From NCBI RefSeq assembly GCF_017848315.1, contig NZ_JAFKEC010000011.1, forward strand, positions 53,560 to 117,559: DNA of 64,000 nt, in the 5' to 3' direction. A model generated the notes under the pieces. That model made no database searches and was not told where the DNA came from. It saw nothing but the letters and a program-made list of their open reading frames with translations. Below are positions 17,998-27,165 of this stretch, piece after piece. The stretch comes from Pseudomonas palmensis. Its GTDB lineage: Bacteria; Pseudomonadota; Gammaproteobacteria; Pseudomonadales; Pseudomonadaceae. Position numbers and translations under genes: made by a program. Each line of letters starts with the position of its first letter. The first letter of the stretch is position 1.

Positions 17998-19407
17998 TCA
18001 GGAGTTCTTCTGCTGCGCTTCGATCGAGGCGAACATCGAGGCAATGTTCTTGCGCTGCGCCTCGAGCTTGCCGACCAGGGTATCCATGGCCACGTAGCGT
18101 TTGGTCAGCGACTCGGTCAGCGACGCAATGCGCCGATCCAGGGCCTCCTGCTGGTTCTCGAGGTCTTTCTGCAGCCTGTCCAGGCCGTTCTTTCGCGAGT
18201 CGAGAATGCCACCGGTCTGCAGGTACGGTTCGATCGCCTTGTTCATGTGCGCGAACACGCCATTCTTGCCGGTGAAAAGCTCCTGCACGTCGGCACCGAG
18301 CTTCTTGTCCTTCATCGCTGCGTCGTACTTGACGGAGTTGAACTCGAGGGTACCGTCCTTCTGGGTGTTGATACCCAGCTGGCTGAGGGTGGTCAGGCGG
18401 GTACCGTCCGACTCGGTCGCCAATTGGCTGCGCAGGTCGCTCAGCAGCGAACGGGTGGTCGGGTCGTTGGTCAACGGGCCCAGCACGGTGTTGCCATCGG
18501 CATCCTTGCTCACGGAGGTCAGGTTGGTGACCGCCTTGATCAGGGTGTTATAGGCATCGACATAGGCCTGCACCGATTTTTTCAGGCCATCGGTGTTCTC
18601 ACCCACCGTAACCTGTACAGCCTTGCTGGCGTCGGGGCCGGTTGCCTGAAGCAGGTCCAGGCTGATGCCACTGATGGCACCGGTGACGGTATTGCTCTTG
18701 CTCGTGACCGGCAGGCCGTCGACGTACAGTTTTGCGTCCTTGGCCGGCTCACCGATGTAGCCGGCACCGTCACCATCCATCTTCTCGCCCGGCGCGATCT
18801 TGAGCGCGTCGATGGTGCCGTCGACGGAAATGTCCGTACCCTCACCGGTCTTGGTCGAACTGAACACCAGGCGCGAACCGTCTGCACCATTGACCAGGTT
18901 GGCAGTGATGCCTTTCTCGGACAGCGACGAGTTGATGGTGTCGCGCACGGACTGCAAGGTTGCACCAGGGCCGACCTTGACGGTGTGGGTGACACCGTCC
19001 TGGGTAATCAGCAGGTCACCTTCGGGAATCGGCGTGGTGGCGCCGGTGTCGAAGTTCTGGCTGGCCACCTTGGACGAGGTGGCCAGGTTGTCGACACGGA
19101 TCGTGTAGGTACCAGGCACCGCGGTATTGTTAGAGGTTGCCTTGATCGCGGCGTCGTTGCTGGACGTTGCCGCATAGGCATTGAACGACGGCGCGAGGGG
19201 ATCATTGAGCTTCTTCATCGCCGCCTGATAGACAGACAGCGCGCTCTTGAGCGATGCGACACCAGAAAGCATGGCCGAGTTGTTGGCAGTCTGGCGTTTG
19301 ATCTGGTTGGCTTTCGGATCGGTTTCAGACGCCACCAGCGTGCTGACGATCTTGTTGATATCGACCCCAGAACCCAGACCGGTGCCCGGTAAAATTGAAC
19401 TCGCCAT
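17998..19407 (-). CDS. fliD: FliD, flagellar filament cap
   Basis: FliD forms the cap under which flagellin subunits fold at the filament tip; in Pseudomonas it also binds mucin. The 469-aa product has the N-terminal family block (LPGTGLGSGVDINKIVSTLVASE), a variable middle, and the C-terminal block (ENQQEALDRRIASLTESLTKRYVAMDTLVGKLEA) with a coiled coil. The start at 19407 follows AGAGGGA. It lies between flaG and the terminator at 17944. Confidence 0.97.
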   Translation of the reverse strand: MASSILPGTGLGSGVDINKIVSTLVASETDPKANQIKRQTANNSAMLSGVASLKSALSVYQAAMKKLNDPLAPSFNAYAATSSNDAAIKATSNNTAVPGTYTIRVDNLATSSKVASQNFDTGATTPIPEGDLLITQDGVTHTVKVGPGATLQSVRDTINSSLSEKGITANLVNGADGSRLVFSSTKTGEGTDISVDGTIDALKIAPGEKMDGDGAGYIGEPAKDAKLYVDGLPVTSKSNTVTGAISGISLDLLQATGPDASKAVQVTVGENTDGLKKSVQAYVDAYNTLIKAVTNLTSVSKDADGNTVLGPLTNDPTTRSLLSDLRSQLATESDGTRLTTLSQLGINTQKDGTLEFNSVKYDAAMKDKKLGADVQELFTGKNGVFAHMNKAIEPYLQTGGILDSRKNGLDRLQKDLENQQEALDRRIASLTESLTKRYVAMDTLVGKLEAQRKNIASMFASIEAQQKNS

Positions 19408-19479
19408 TGCTATTCCCTCTTGGTTGCGCGCCGCCCCTAGCCGATCAAGGCTAGCGAACGTGCTGCTCGGACGCCAGCA

Positions 19480-19845
19480 TCAGACCTTGGCGTTGAACAG
19501 CAGGCTGTTAACATCGCTCAGACTGTGGGCAATTCTCAACGCCTCTTCCGAAGGAAGTTGGCGGATCAGCTCACCGGTTTCACTGGCGATGACTTTAACT
19601 ACAATTCGGCCGGATTCTTCATCCGTGGAAAATTCGAGATTGCGACGCGACGAGGCGAGAAACTTCTCGATGTCCTTGAGCGCGTTCTTGACCTTCTCAG
19701 CTTCGGTCAGGCCGCTGTCGGCGCTTTCCTTCGCTGGCTTGATGGATTCGACAGCCTCCACGGGCTTGACCGCAGGGCGCTCGGTGGGCTGCTCCACAGG
19801 CTTTGCAGCCTGGTAGGACAGGTTCAGCTTGACGCTCATATCCAT
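19480..19845 (-). CDS. flaG: FlaG family protein
   Basis: FlaG is a small protein encoded between flagellin and the cap gene in polar flagellates; loss often gives longer filaments. I choose the ATG at 19845 (MDMSVKLNLSYQ, 121 aa), which has GAGG about 8 bases upstream; a GTG three codons earlier overlaps that site. The first half is a Pro/Glu/Lys-rich linker. The second half is the FlaG domain (LEFSTDEESGRIVVKVIASETGELIRQLPSEEAL). The fliC terminator lies just upstream, so it needs readthrough or its own promoter; I saw no clear one. Confidence 0.93.
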   Translation of the reverse strand: MDMSVKLNLSYQAAKPVEQPTERPAVKPVEAVESIKPAKESADSGLTEAEKVKNALKDIEKFLASSRRNLEFSTDEESGRIVVKVIASETGELIRQLPSEEALRIAHSLSDVNSLLFNAKV

Positions 19846-19864
19846 GCCAACCACCTCTCAATGC

Positions 19865-19901
19865 AAAAGGCGGGGGAGCGCCACAGGTGCACTCCCCCGC
19901 C
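19865..19901 (-). terminator. Intrinsic terminator after fliC
   Basis: The minus strand has a perfect 10-bp stem, GGCGGGGGAG / CTCCCCCGCC, with a 13-base loop, followed by TTTT. It lies 17 bases past the fliC stop. Confidence 0.85.
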
Positions 19902-19917
19902 GATAACCATCAGGCGA

Positions 19918-20766
19918 TTACTGAAGCAGTTTCAGTACGGCGGATGGCAGCTGGTTGGCCTGGGCCAGAACCGAAGTCGAAGCTTGTTGCAGAGTCTGCT
20001 GCTTGGTCAGCTGAGCGGTCTCGGCAGCGAAGTCGGTATCTTGTACACGACCACGGGCAGCGTCGGCGTTTTCGTTGATGTTCTGCAGGTTGTTGATGGT
20101 GCTGGTCAGACGGTTCTGAACGGCACCCAGTGCAGCACGGCCTTCACCGATGGTCTTGACCGCAGCATCGATCGCGTCCATTGCAGCCGAGAAGTTGGTC
20201 TCGGCAGTGGCGCTGTCGCTACCGGCGATGGTGATGGCGTTGGTGATACCCAGGTCGCTGGCCAGGTACTTGCCGGTCAGGTCGATGCTGATCTGGTTGA
20301 TGCCACCGGTTTCCGAACCGACCTGGAAGGTCATGGTGCTGGCGGAACCGTCCAGCAGGTTCTTGCCGTTCAGCTGGGTGGACTGAGCGATACGGGTCAG
20401 CTCGTCACGCATCTGAGCGAACTCGGAGTTCAGCGAGTCACGGTTGTCCGAATCGTTCGAGTCGTTTCGCGATTGCAGAGCCAGTTCACGCATACGCTGC
20501 AGGATGTTGACCTGCTCTTGCATCGCGCCTTCAGCGGTCTGGGCGATCGAGATACCGTCGTTGGCGTTTTTGATTGCCATGGTCTGACCGCGGATCTGCG
20601 AGGTCATACGGGTAGCGATCTGCAGGCCAGCGGCGTCGTCTTTGGCGCTGTTGATTTTCAGGCCGGAAGACAGGCGAGTCATCGAGGTGCTCAGGGCGTC
20701 GGAAGCGCGGTTCAGGTTTTTCTGAACGTTCAGCGACGTGACGTTGGTGTTTACGGTTAATGCCAT
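19918..20766 (-). CDS. fliC: Flagellin FliC
   Basis: This is the filament subunit. The start at 20766 gives MALTVNTNVTSLNVQKNL, the standard flagellin N-terminus; 282 aa in all. The conserved N-terminal D0/D1 helices (about 1-140) and the C-terminal D1/D0 helices (ATSVLAQANQLPSAVLKLLQ) are present. The variable central domain is short, so this is a small flagellin. Ser/Thr residues in the middle are the likely glycosylation sites, given the glycosyltransferase genes next door. It has a sigma-28 promoter and a strong terminator and is monocistronic. Confidence 0.98.
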   Translation of the reverse strand: MALTVNTNVTSLNVQKNLNRASDALSTSMTRLSSGLKINSAKDDAAGLQIATRMTSQIRGQTMAIKNANDGISIAQTAEGAMQEQVNILQRMRELALQSRNDSNDSDNRDSLNSEFAQMRDELTRIAQSTQLNGKNLLDGSASTMTFQVGSETGGINQISIDLTGKYLASDLGITNAITIAGSDSATAETNFSAAMDAIDAAVKTIGEGRAALGAVQNRLTSTINNLQNINENADAARGRVQDTDFAAETAQLTKQQTLQQASTSVLAQANQLPSAVLKLLQ

Positions 20767-20845
20767 GACGAATTCCTCGTTTGTGGGTATTGCGGCTTCC
20801 GGCCCTGGCAAGCGCCGGGTGTGGCCTAGAGAACCTTCGTAATAG

Positions 20846-20872
20846 TTATCGTCGTCTGTGCAGGTTGCTTTA
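20846..20872 (-). promoter_or_regulatory. Sigma-28 (FliA) promoter of fliC
   Basis: The minus strand reads TAAAG, 14 bases, then GACGATAA, exactly at consensus spacing. It is followed by a leader of about 75 bases with an AGGAA ribosome site before the fliC ATG. Confidence 0.85.
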
Positions 20873-20983
20873 GGGGTTTTTTGAAAATTTTTACTGGCAC
20901 CCTGCCACTCCAATGAAATCAAGGGTTTGACGCCAGCTTTATGGCCCCTGCGGCACAGCCTTGGTTGTGGCATACCGCAAAGG

Positions 20984-21015
20984 CAAAAAAAAGCGCCACC
21001 TTCAAGGCAGCGCTT
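20984..21015 (-). terminator. Intrinsic terminator after the ketoacyl synthase gene
   Basis: The minus strand shows AAGCGCTGCC, a 5-base loop and GGTGGCGCTT (a near-perfect stem), followed by a run of T. It lies just past the stop at 21035 and upstream of the fliC promoter. Confidence 0.8.
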
Positions 21016-21034
21016 CTGTAGACGGGAGGTCGGT

Positions 21035-21976
21035 TCAGTCCCGACGCTCGATGATTGCCGAGCCCCACGACAGGCCCACGCCAAAACCGCTCAAGGCCAC
21101 ACGCCTGTGCTGGGTGCCCAGTACGTGCTTTTCCAGCAGCAACGGAATGCTCGAGGACACCGTGTTGCCGGTCTCGACCATGTCCTTGACGAATTTCTCG
21201 ATGGTTTCGGGCTTGTCTTCCTCGAAGCGGCGCGCCACGGCATCGACGATTGCCGCACTGCCCTGGTGAATGCAGAACAGGTCGATGTCGTTGGCCCCCA
21301 GGTTGCTCGCCTCGAGCAACTGACGCAGGTGCGCAGGTACCTTGAGCAACGCGAAGTTGAACACCTGGCGACCGTTCATGAAGAACACCCCGTCATTCAC
21401 CTTCAGGTGCTCTGCGCCGCCACCGTCGGTGCCAAAGCTCGATTTGCCCAGTTGCCAGGCCGCGTCCTCGCCCATCCAGGTGACCGTGGCAGCATCACCG
21501 AACAGCATGGTGGTGTTGCGATCTTCCGGATCGACGATCTTGGAATAGGGATCGGCGGTGATCAGCAGGCCGTTCTTCAGCCCCGCCGCCTCCATGAAGC
21601 CCTTGATGGCATAAAGGCCGTAGACGTAACCGGAACAGCCCAGGGAAATGTCGAAGGCCGCCACATGGGTGGGCAAGCCAAGCTTGTGCTGGACGATCGC
21701 GGCAGTGTGCGGCAACCCTTCGGCGTCGCCGTTCTGGGTGACCACGATGAGCACATCGATCGACTCCGGGGACAACGAAGGATTGGCAGCGAACAGGACC
21801 TTGGCGGCCTCTACACACAAGTCCGAGGTCTCCTGACCTGCCTCCTTGCGCGGCAGAAAGGTCGAACCGATCTTGCCCAGAATGAAGTCCTGATCCTTGC
21901 CGAATTTCGCACCCTGGGCGTAATTGTTCAGACCCTCGACAGGTACGTAACTCGCGATACTTTTGATGCCAATCAT
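21035..21976 (-). CDS. Ketoacyl-ACP synthase III (FabH-like), flagellin-glycan associated
   Basis: This 313-aa thiolase-fold enzyme condenses an acyl-CoA with an acyl carrier. The full KAS III triad is present: Cys114 (LGCSGYVYGL), His237 (FCIHQGSAA) and Asn271 (ETGNTVSSS). So it is probably active and not just structural. The housekeeping fabH is normally next to other fab genes; here it lies between flagellin and glycosyltransferases. P. syringae has a similar gene (orf3) in its flagellin glycosylation island, so I infer it makes an acyl group that decorates the flagellin sugar. It is separately transcribed, with a terminator after it. Confidence 0.88.
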   Translation of the reverse strand: MIGIKSIASYVPVEGLNNYAQGAKFGKDQDFILGKIGSTFLPRKEAGQETSDLCVEAAKVLFAANPSLSPESIDVLIVVTQNGDAEGLPHTAAIVQHKLGLPTHVAAFDISLGCSGYVYGLYAIKGFMEAAGLKNGLLITADPYSKIVDPEDRNTTMLFGDAATVTWMGEDAAWQLGKSSFGTDGGGAEHLKVNDGVFFMNGRQVFNFALLKVPAHLRQLLEASNLGANDIDLFCIHQGSAAIVDAVARRFEEDKPETIEKFVKDMVETGNTVSSSIPLLLEKHVLGTQHRRVALSGFGVGLSWGSAIIERRD

Positions 21977-22083
21977 TGTGGCTTCCCGATAGATATGCGG
22001 ATTTTCACGGGCCTCACTCCCCTGCAGGCAAGGGATCTCACGCAGCGCCGCTCCAGGCCACCTGCACCGCCCGCTGATTCATT

Positions 22084-22112
22084 AGCTTAGAGATGCACGT
22101 TTCGACTGCCAA
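22084..22112 (-). promoter_or_regulatory. Candidate sigma-70 promoter for the ketoacyl synthase gene
   Basis: The minus strand shows TTGGCA, 17 bases, then TAAGCT in the 238-base gap before the ketoacyl synthase start at 21976. The -10 element is imperfect. Confidence 0.4.
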
Positions 22113-22181
22113 GTCACGGCATTGTACGCGAACCAGGGCGATGCTTGTGCACAGCACTTCACGGTCACGTGAGGACGGCCA

Positions 22182-22199
22182 GGTCGGGAAGGCCCGACC
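22182..22199 (-). terminator. Hairpin after the 1191-aa glycosyltransferase gene
   Basis: A perfect inverted repeat GGTCGGG / CCCGACC with a 4-base loop lies 15 bases past the glycosyltransferase stop. No T run follows, so it is only a possible terminator. Confidence 0.4.
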
Positions 22200-22214
22200 G
22201 CCCTGCAAAACCAC

Positions 22215-25200
22215 TCAGCCCGCCAGCCAGGCCGCGCGCCACAGCGCCAGGCGCTCGCCCTCGAGCAGCCAGTCGCGCCGCACGCTGGCCTGCAGCACCT
22301 CGCCCAGGCTGGCGGAAGCCTGCGGGTCGCCCAGGTGCAGGCGGATCGCGGCCAGCCAGTCGGCCGTGGTGTTGGCCACGCGGGTCAGCGGCAGCACATC
22401 GACACCGGCAAAGCCCGGCACATTGCTGCAGATGATCGGGTAGCCACAGGCGGCGTACTCCAGCAACCCCGGGTTGCCCGAGCAGGCATTGAGCAGGCTC
22501 TGGGCCATGGGCGCCAGCGCCAGGTCCAGGTTGAGCGCGGCCAGCGCTGCGGCCTGCCGTTCGGGGGCGACGGCGGCGTGTACCTCCTTCATGTAGGGGC
22601 GCAGGGCCTCGGGGCAGTCGCCCAGCGCCACCCACTCCACCTCCGCGGCCAGCGTCCTGACCACATCGACCAGCAGGTCGGCATCCACCGCCCCGGCCCA
22701 GCCGACACGGGGCTTGCTGCCCATGCCACGCTTGCCCTGGAGATTGCGCCACCATCGGCCCGGCAAGCTGGCCTCCAGCACACGAATATCGTCGTGCTGG
22801 CCTGCCAGCACCTCGGCCAGCGCGGGCGCAGGCACGATGATGCGATCGGCGAGGATCACCGCGCTCTGCAAGCGCTGGCTGATTTCGTCGGCGCCAAACC
22901 CGGCATGCGCGCCCTGCAAGCGCATCTGCGGCAGATAGCCGTCCACGTCGAGCACCTTGAACGCCCGCGAGAACGCCCGCAGGCGCCGCATGGCCAGAAG
23001 TTGCGCGTCATCGAGCGGGCGCTGCAGCAGCACGGTGTCCGGTGCGTAGCGCTCCAGCTCCACGGCAGACAGCAGGTGCGGCGTGACCAGCCCGTCCACC
23101 CACCCCGCCTCGCGCAGCGCCTTGAACGGCTCGACGATGCGCTGCTGGCCGGCGCCCTGCAGGTCGGCCGGGTGAGCCAGCAACATGGGCAGCGGGTGCC
23201 AGCTTTTCAGCGGGTTCCACACCAGCGAGTTGCTCGCCCGGACAAAGCCACCCGGCACCTGCAACGACAGGTTGGCGTTGTATGCCGGATCGCGGGCCAG
23301 GCGTGGCAGCCAACGGGCCAGCAGAGCGTCCTCCTGCTCCGTGGTCGCCGCGTCGCGCTCGCAAGCGTCCATCAGCAATTGCACATGGGGCGTCCAGACG
23401 TTCAGGTAACCGGCCTCCTGCAGCTTCAGGCACAGGTCGACATCCACCCAGCGGGCCAGCAGCGGATCTTCGGCAAAGCCGCCGGCCTCGAGGAACAGCG
23501 CCCGGCGCAGCATCAGGCATTCGCCACTGAGCGCCGAACAGTCCTGATCGACCTGCAGCCGCCCCATGTAACCGGCCTGCTGATGATCGACCCCGTCGAA
23601 TGCCGAGCCCACCAGGCCGGTGAGCCCCAGCACCAGGCCGGCATGCCGGACCTTGCCGTCGGCCGCCAGCAGCTTGGCCCCCACCGCGCCCACCTCGGGC
23701 CGCTGGGCGTGATTGAGCAATTGCTGCAGCCAGTCGCGCGCGAGGATCCCCGCACGCGCATCCAGCCACAGCAGGAAATCGCCACGGGCCTGCTGCGCCG
23801 CGTGATTGCACATGGCAACCCGCGACTGGCCGGCAGCATAGTGCAGGACCTGAATCTGCTCACCGCCGATCTGCCCGACCATCGCCAGCCATTCACGGGC
23901 AGCCTCGTCCAGGGCAGACGGCGCCAGCAACAGCACTTCGAAGCCGCCAGCCAGCGCCGTGTTCTCCAGCAAGGTTTCGATGCAGCGCTGGAAGTGGCCG
24001 ACGCTGCCTTCCAGGGCGATCAGGATACTCACCGAGGCGGCCTGGGCATGCCCGTAATCGAGACGATAACGGCCCGGCGACGACGCCAGCACCGCGACCT
24101 GCCCCTGCGTGTAACCGCGGGCCTGCAGGTGGCGTTCCAGCACCGCGCGCTCGTGGGCGCAATCACGCAACGGCAGGGCCTCGCCGATCAGCAACGGCTC
24201 GGCGACATGCCCCACGCAGCCCAGGCCCTGCTGTTCGACCAGACGCAGCTGGTACTCCAGCTCGAAGGCCCGAGCGCAGTCGAGGGCGAAGCCGCCCCGT
24301 TGCAACAAGGCCTGGCGCTGGTACAACCAGTGCCGCGACAGACTCGCCGGGAAACTCAGCAGCAGGTCGAGGTTGAAATCCGGTCGCAGTGCGATGTCGG
24401 TGCTGCCGTTGGTCGCGCGCATCGCTTCATCAGCCATGTACGCCAGGCAACCGGCCTCGGCACCGACAAGCTCGAGTGCCGCGATCAGCAGGCCCGAGGC
24501 CGTGAATTCGACGCCCGCCTCCACGATCAGGAACCAGTCGCACCGGCTGTGCTGCAGCGCAGTATTGATGGCTTCAGCTTGCCGCTCCCGGGCACAGGGC
24601 ACATGCCGTACCTGCGGGTCGGCCAACGACTGGTTGCCAAGCACGCTGACCTCAAGGTGCGGGTACAGGCAGCGCTGCGTACCCAGGCTGGCCAGGGTGG
24701 CGGCCAGGCGCTGGCGATCATCAGCGTCATCCAGCACAAGCACACCGATGACCGGCATCGGCTGGCTGTCGAGGCGCTCGTTGATCAGGCGCAGCTGCTG
24801 GGCATCAGGGTGGCGCTCGCGCAACCAGGGCAGCACGCCCAGGTTCAGGTCCGCCGCTTCGAGCGCGGCCGCGGCCTGGGTCTTGGCAATGAACGTATCC
24901 AGCTGCTGCCAGAACGGCAGCGTTGCCAGCACGTAGCGCTGCAATGCCCCCTCCACCCCTGCCCTGGCGGTGGCCAGCGCGTCCGGCTGGTCAAGCAGGG
25001 CAAAGCCGGCGCTGCCAAGGAAGCCGGTTTCGAGAAACGCCTGGTCGACACCACTACCGGGCATGAAGATCACCGGGCAGCCACACAGCACGGCGATCAC
25101 GCAGGTCATCGACCATTCGTAGCTGTACATCACCTCGGCCGAGCGCAGCACCTGGGCCAGTTCATGAAGCGGCAGCGCATTGGCGATGCGCAGCAGCTGG

Positions 25201-25790
25201 ATACCCTCGGGCAACAGCGAGTAGTCGATCTGCTCCAGGGGATGACGGTTCTGATACAGGTAGCAACCCCTGCGTGGCGTGCCCGCCGGCGGCGCCTTGA
25301 ACAGGTCGATGTCGAGCACCGGCAGGCCCAGCAGGTCGGGGTTGGCGTGGCCGCGTTTTTCGGCCAGCGCCGGGCCGTAGTAGAACAGCAGGTCGGTGGG
25401 CGCGGCCTCCATCGACTTGCCGTTGATCAGCCCTTCGAAGTTCAGCAAAAAGCGCGAGACCACCCTGCGCCCCAGCGGGTTGCCGACCACAACCTCCGGA
25501 TACACGGCGATGGCCACCTTGCCGTGTTGCTGATGCCGCTGCTCGGTGGCGGCGTCGAGCAGCGGCGTCTTCAGGTTGGGGTTGACCACCTTGGGCCCGC
25601 ACAGGTACGCCTCGCGCCCGTTCAGGTTGAGCACGTGACACAGGTAGTGCAGCGACACGATGCCCGAGGAGGTGTCCCGGTAGTCGGGCGCCATGATGTA
25701 GTAAGGGTGTTCGGGTTTGGCGAACATCAGGGTGTGTCGAAACAACGCCTGCTCAAGGACCTGCGCGTCGACCTGCGAGGCATGCGACAT
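22215..25790 (-). CDS. Giant modular glycosyltransferase, flagellin glycosylation
   Basis: The start at 25790 (MSHASQVDAQVLE, 1191 aa) follows GGAG. Four regions are visible. The N-terminal part (1-340) looks like a GT-B fold (PDYRDTSSGIVSLHYLCHVLN; CGCPVIFMPGSG). A GT2-like module spans about 345-585, and a second GT2-like module about 587-830. A C-terminal GT-B-like domain spans about 930-1191 (KPRVGWAGAVDADLLVDVV; LLEYAACGYPIICSN). Both GT2 modules have lost the usual DxD (IVEAGVEF and WLDARAGIL at the equivalent places). The C-terminal domain is clearly paralogous to that of the protein at 30055. By position and resemblance to Fgt proteins of P. syringae it probably builds the flagellin O-glycan. 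Confidence 0.85.
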   Translation of the reverse strand: MSHASQVDAQVLEQALFRHTLMFAKPEHPYYIMAPDYRDTSSGIVSLHYLCHVLNLNGREAYLCGPKVVNPNLKTPLLDAATEQRHQQHGKVAIAVYPEVVVGNPLGRRVVSRFLLNFEGLINGKSMEAAPTDLLFYYGPALAEKRGHANPDLLGLPVLDIDLFKAPPAGTPRRGCYLYQNRHPLEQIDYSLLPEGIQLLRIANALPLHELAQVLRSAEVMYSYEWSMTCVIAVLCGCPVIFMPGSGVDQAFLETGFLGSAGFALLDQPDALATARAGVEGALQRYVLATLPFWQQLDTFIAKTQAAAALEAADLNLGVLPWLRERHPDAQQLRLINERLDSQPMPVIGVLVLDDADDRQRLAATLASLGTQRCLYPHLEVSVLGNQSLADPQVRHVPCARERQAEAINTALQHSRCDWFLIVEAGVEFTASGLLIAALELVGAEAGCLAYMADEAMRATNGSTDIALRPDFNLDLLLSFPASLSRHWLYQRQALLQRGGFALDCARAFELEYQLRLVEQQGLGCVGHVAEPLLIGEALPLRDCAHERAVLERHLQARGYTQGQVAVLASSPGRYRLDYGHAQAASVSILIALEGSVGHFQRCIETLLENTALAGGFEVLLLAPSALDEAAREWLAMVGQIGGEQIQVLHYAAGQSRVAMCNHAAQQARGDFLLWLDARAGILARDWLQQLLNHAQRPEVGAVGAKLLAADGKVRHAGLVLGLTGLVGSAFDGVDHQQAGYMGRLQVDQDCSALSGECLMLRRALFLEAGGFAEDPLLARWVDVDLCLKLQEAGYLNVWTPHVQLLMDACERDAATTEQEDALLARWLPRLARDPAYNANLSLQVPGGFVRASNSLVWNPLKSWHPLPMLLAHPADLQGAGQQRIVEPFKALREAGWVDGLVTPHLLSAVELERYAPDTVLLQRPLDDAQLLAMRRLRAFSRAFKVLDVDGYLPQMRLQGAHAGFGADEISQRLQSAVILADRIIVPAPALAEVLAGQHDDIRVLEASLPGRWWRNLQGKRGMGSKPRVGWAGAVDADLLVDVVRTLAAEVEWVALGDCPEALRPYMKEVHAAVAPERQAAALAALNLDLALAPMAQSLLNACSGNPGLLEYAACGYPIICSNVPGFAGVDVLPLTRVANTTADWLAAIRLHLGDPQASASLGEVLQASVRRDWLLEGERLALWRAAWLAG

Positions 25791-25827
25791 GGTGAAACTC
25801 CAATCTCTGATTAGGGGCGTGCTGCTG

Positions 25828-26991
25828 TCAGCGCGAGGCGCTCGAAGGCTTGTCCTGGAAAAAGCGCGCGATGCACGCACACACATGCGCCACCTGGCGG
25901 CTACGCATGTCGGAAAACAACGGCAGGCGCAACAGGCGCTGCGAGACATCCGTGGTGATCGGCAACTGGCCGCTGCTGCGCGCATAACGCAGGCCGGCTG
26001 GCGAGTCATGCAATGGCACATAGTGGAACACCGCATTCACCCCATGCTCACGCAGAAACGCGATCAACGCCGTGCGCTCTTCGACACTGCGCATCAGCAG
26101 GTAGAAGATGTGCGCGTTGGCCGGCTTGTCGTCCAGGGTACGCGGCAGCTGAAACAGACCATCGGCGGCCAGTGGTCGCAGCAGGCTGAAATACTTCTCG
26201 TACAGGGTCCGACGGTGCTTGTTGATGCGCTCGCCATGCTCGAGCTGCGCGTACAAAAATGCGGCCGTCAGCTCGCTGGGCAGGAACGACGAGCCGACAT
26301 CCACCCAGGTGTACTTGCTCACTTCGCCGCGGCTGAAGGCCTTGCGGTTGGTGCCCTTCTGCCAGATGATCTCGGCCCGCTCGACCAGCCGCGGATCGTT
26401 GATCAGCAGGGCACCGCCCTCGCCGCTGATGACGTTCTTGGTTTCGTGAAAGCTCAGGCAGCCCAGGTGCCCGATGGTGCCCAGGGCGCGCTTGCGGTCG
26501 CGGGCCAGGATCGCCTGGGCGGCATCCTCGATCAGGAACAGGCCATGCTTTTCGCAGATCTGCGCCAAGACATCCATGTCGCACGGCTGCCCGGCGTAGT
26601 GCACTGCCACCACCGCCTTGGTCTTGTCGGTGATGGCCGCCTCGACCAGGCGCTCGTCCAGGTTCAGGGTGTCGTCGCGAATGTCCACGAACACCGGTAC
26701 CGCACCGCGCAGCACGAAGGCATTGGCCGTGGAGACAAAGGTGAAGGACGGCATGATGACTTCGTCGCCCGGCCCGACGTCGGCCAGGATCGCGGCCATT
26801 TCCAGCGCAGCGGTGCACGAATGGGTCAGCAGCGCCTTTTCACAGCCCAGGTTGTTTTCCAGCCAGCCCTGACACAGCGTGGTGAATTCGCCGTCCCCCG
26901 CAATGGAGCCGTTCATGACCGCCTGGGCAATGTAGAACAGCTCTTTGCCAACCACGAACGGCTTGTTGAAAGGGATAACCTGTTTGCTCAC
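25828..26991 (-). CDS. rffA: dTDP-4-amino-4,6-dideoxyhexose transaminase (RffA/WecE type)
   Basis: This 387-aa PLP enzyme of the DegT/DnrJ/EryC1 family converts a dTDP-4-keto-6-deoxyhexose to its 4-amino form. The PLP-lysine is Lys185 in SFHETKN, and Asp156 (LIEDAAQ) pairs with the ring nitrogen. Many blocks match what I recall of E. coli RffA/WecE: PGDEVIMPSFTFVSTANAF, HYAGQPCDMD, YTWVDVGSSFLPSEL and VFHYVPLHDSPAG. RffA makes the galacto epimer (for TDP-Fuc4N); the P. syringae enzyme VioA makes viosamine, the gluco epimer. Sequence alone does not settle the epimer. No rmlA/rmlB lies in the window. It is 37 bases upstream of the 1191-aa glycosyltransferase, likely one operon. Confidence 0.88.
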   Translation of the reverse strand: MSKQVIPFNKPFVVGKELFYIAQAVMNGSIAGDGEFTTLCQGWLENNLGCEKALLTHSCTAALEMAAILADVGPGDEVIMPSFTFVSTANAFVLRGAVPVFVDIRDDTLNLDERLVEAAITDKTKAVVAVHYAGQPCDMDVLAQICEKHGLFLIEDAAQAILARDRKRALGTIGHLGCLSFHETKNVISGEGGALLINDPRLVERAEIIWQKGTNRKAFSRGEVSKYTWVDVGSSFLPSELTAAFLYAQLEHGERINKHRRTLYEKYFSLLRPLAADGLFQLPRTLDDKPANAHIFYLLMRSVEERTALIAFLREHGVNAVFHYVPLHDSPAGLRYARSSGQLPITTDVSQRLLRLPLFSDMRSRQVAHVCACIARFFQDKPSSASR

Positions 26992-27165
26992 GGTAACGCC
27001 TCCATCGCACGGCCCTGGGGCCGGTACGATCTGTGTAGGTTTTTCAGGCGATCACAACGGCGCACCTGCGGCTTGAAAAGCCCGCCCGCCCTGCGATGGC
27101 TGTCAATAAACTGCCGTACCCCGGCATGATCCTGACGCGGCGCTCATGACTGAGCGGGTCGGGCA

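Noticed and set aside
19896..19908. GCCGATAA on the plus strand just past fliC, resembling a sigma-28 -10 element
   Set aside because: No TAAAG lies at the required distance, it points away from flaG, and it overlaps the fliC terminator stem.
22335..25814. An 1159-codon plus-strand open frame antisense to the 1191-aa glycosyltransferase, and a similar one at 30175-33648
   Set aside because: Both are shadows of GC-rich minus-strand genes: His/Gln/Arg-rich, no domain, no start signal.
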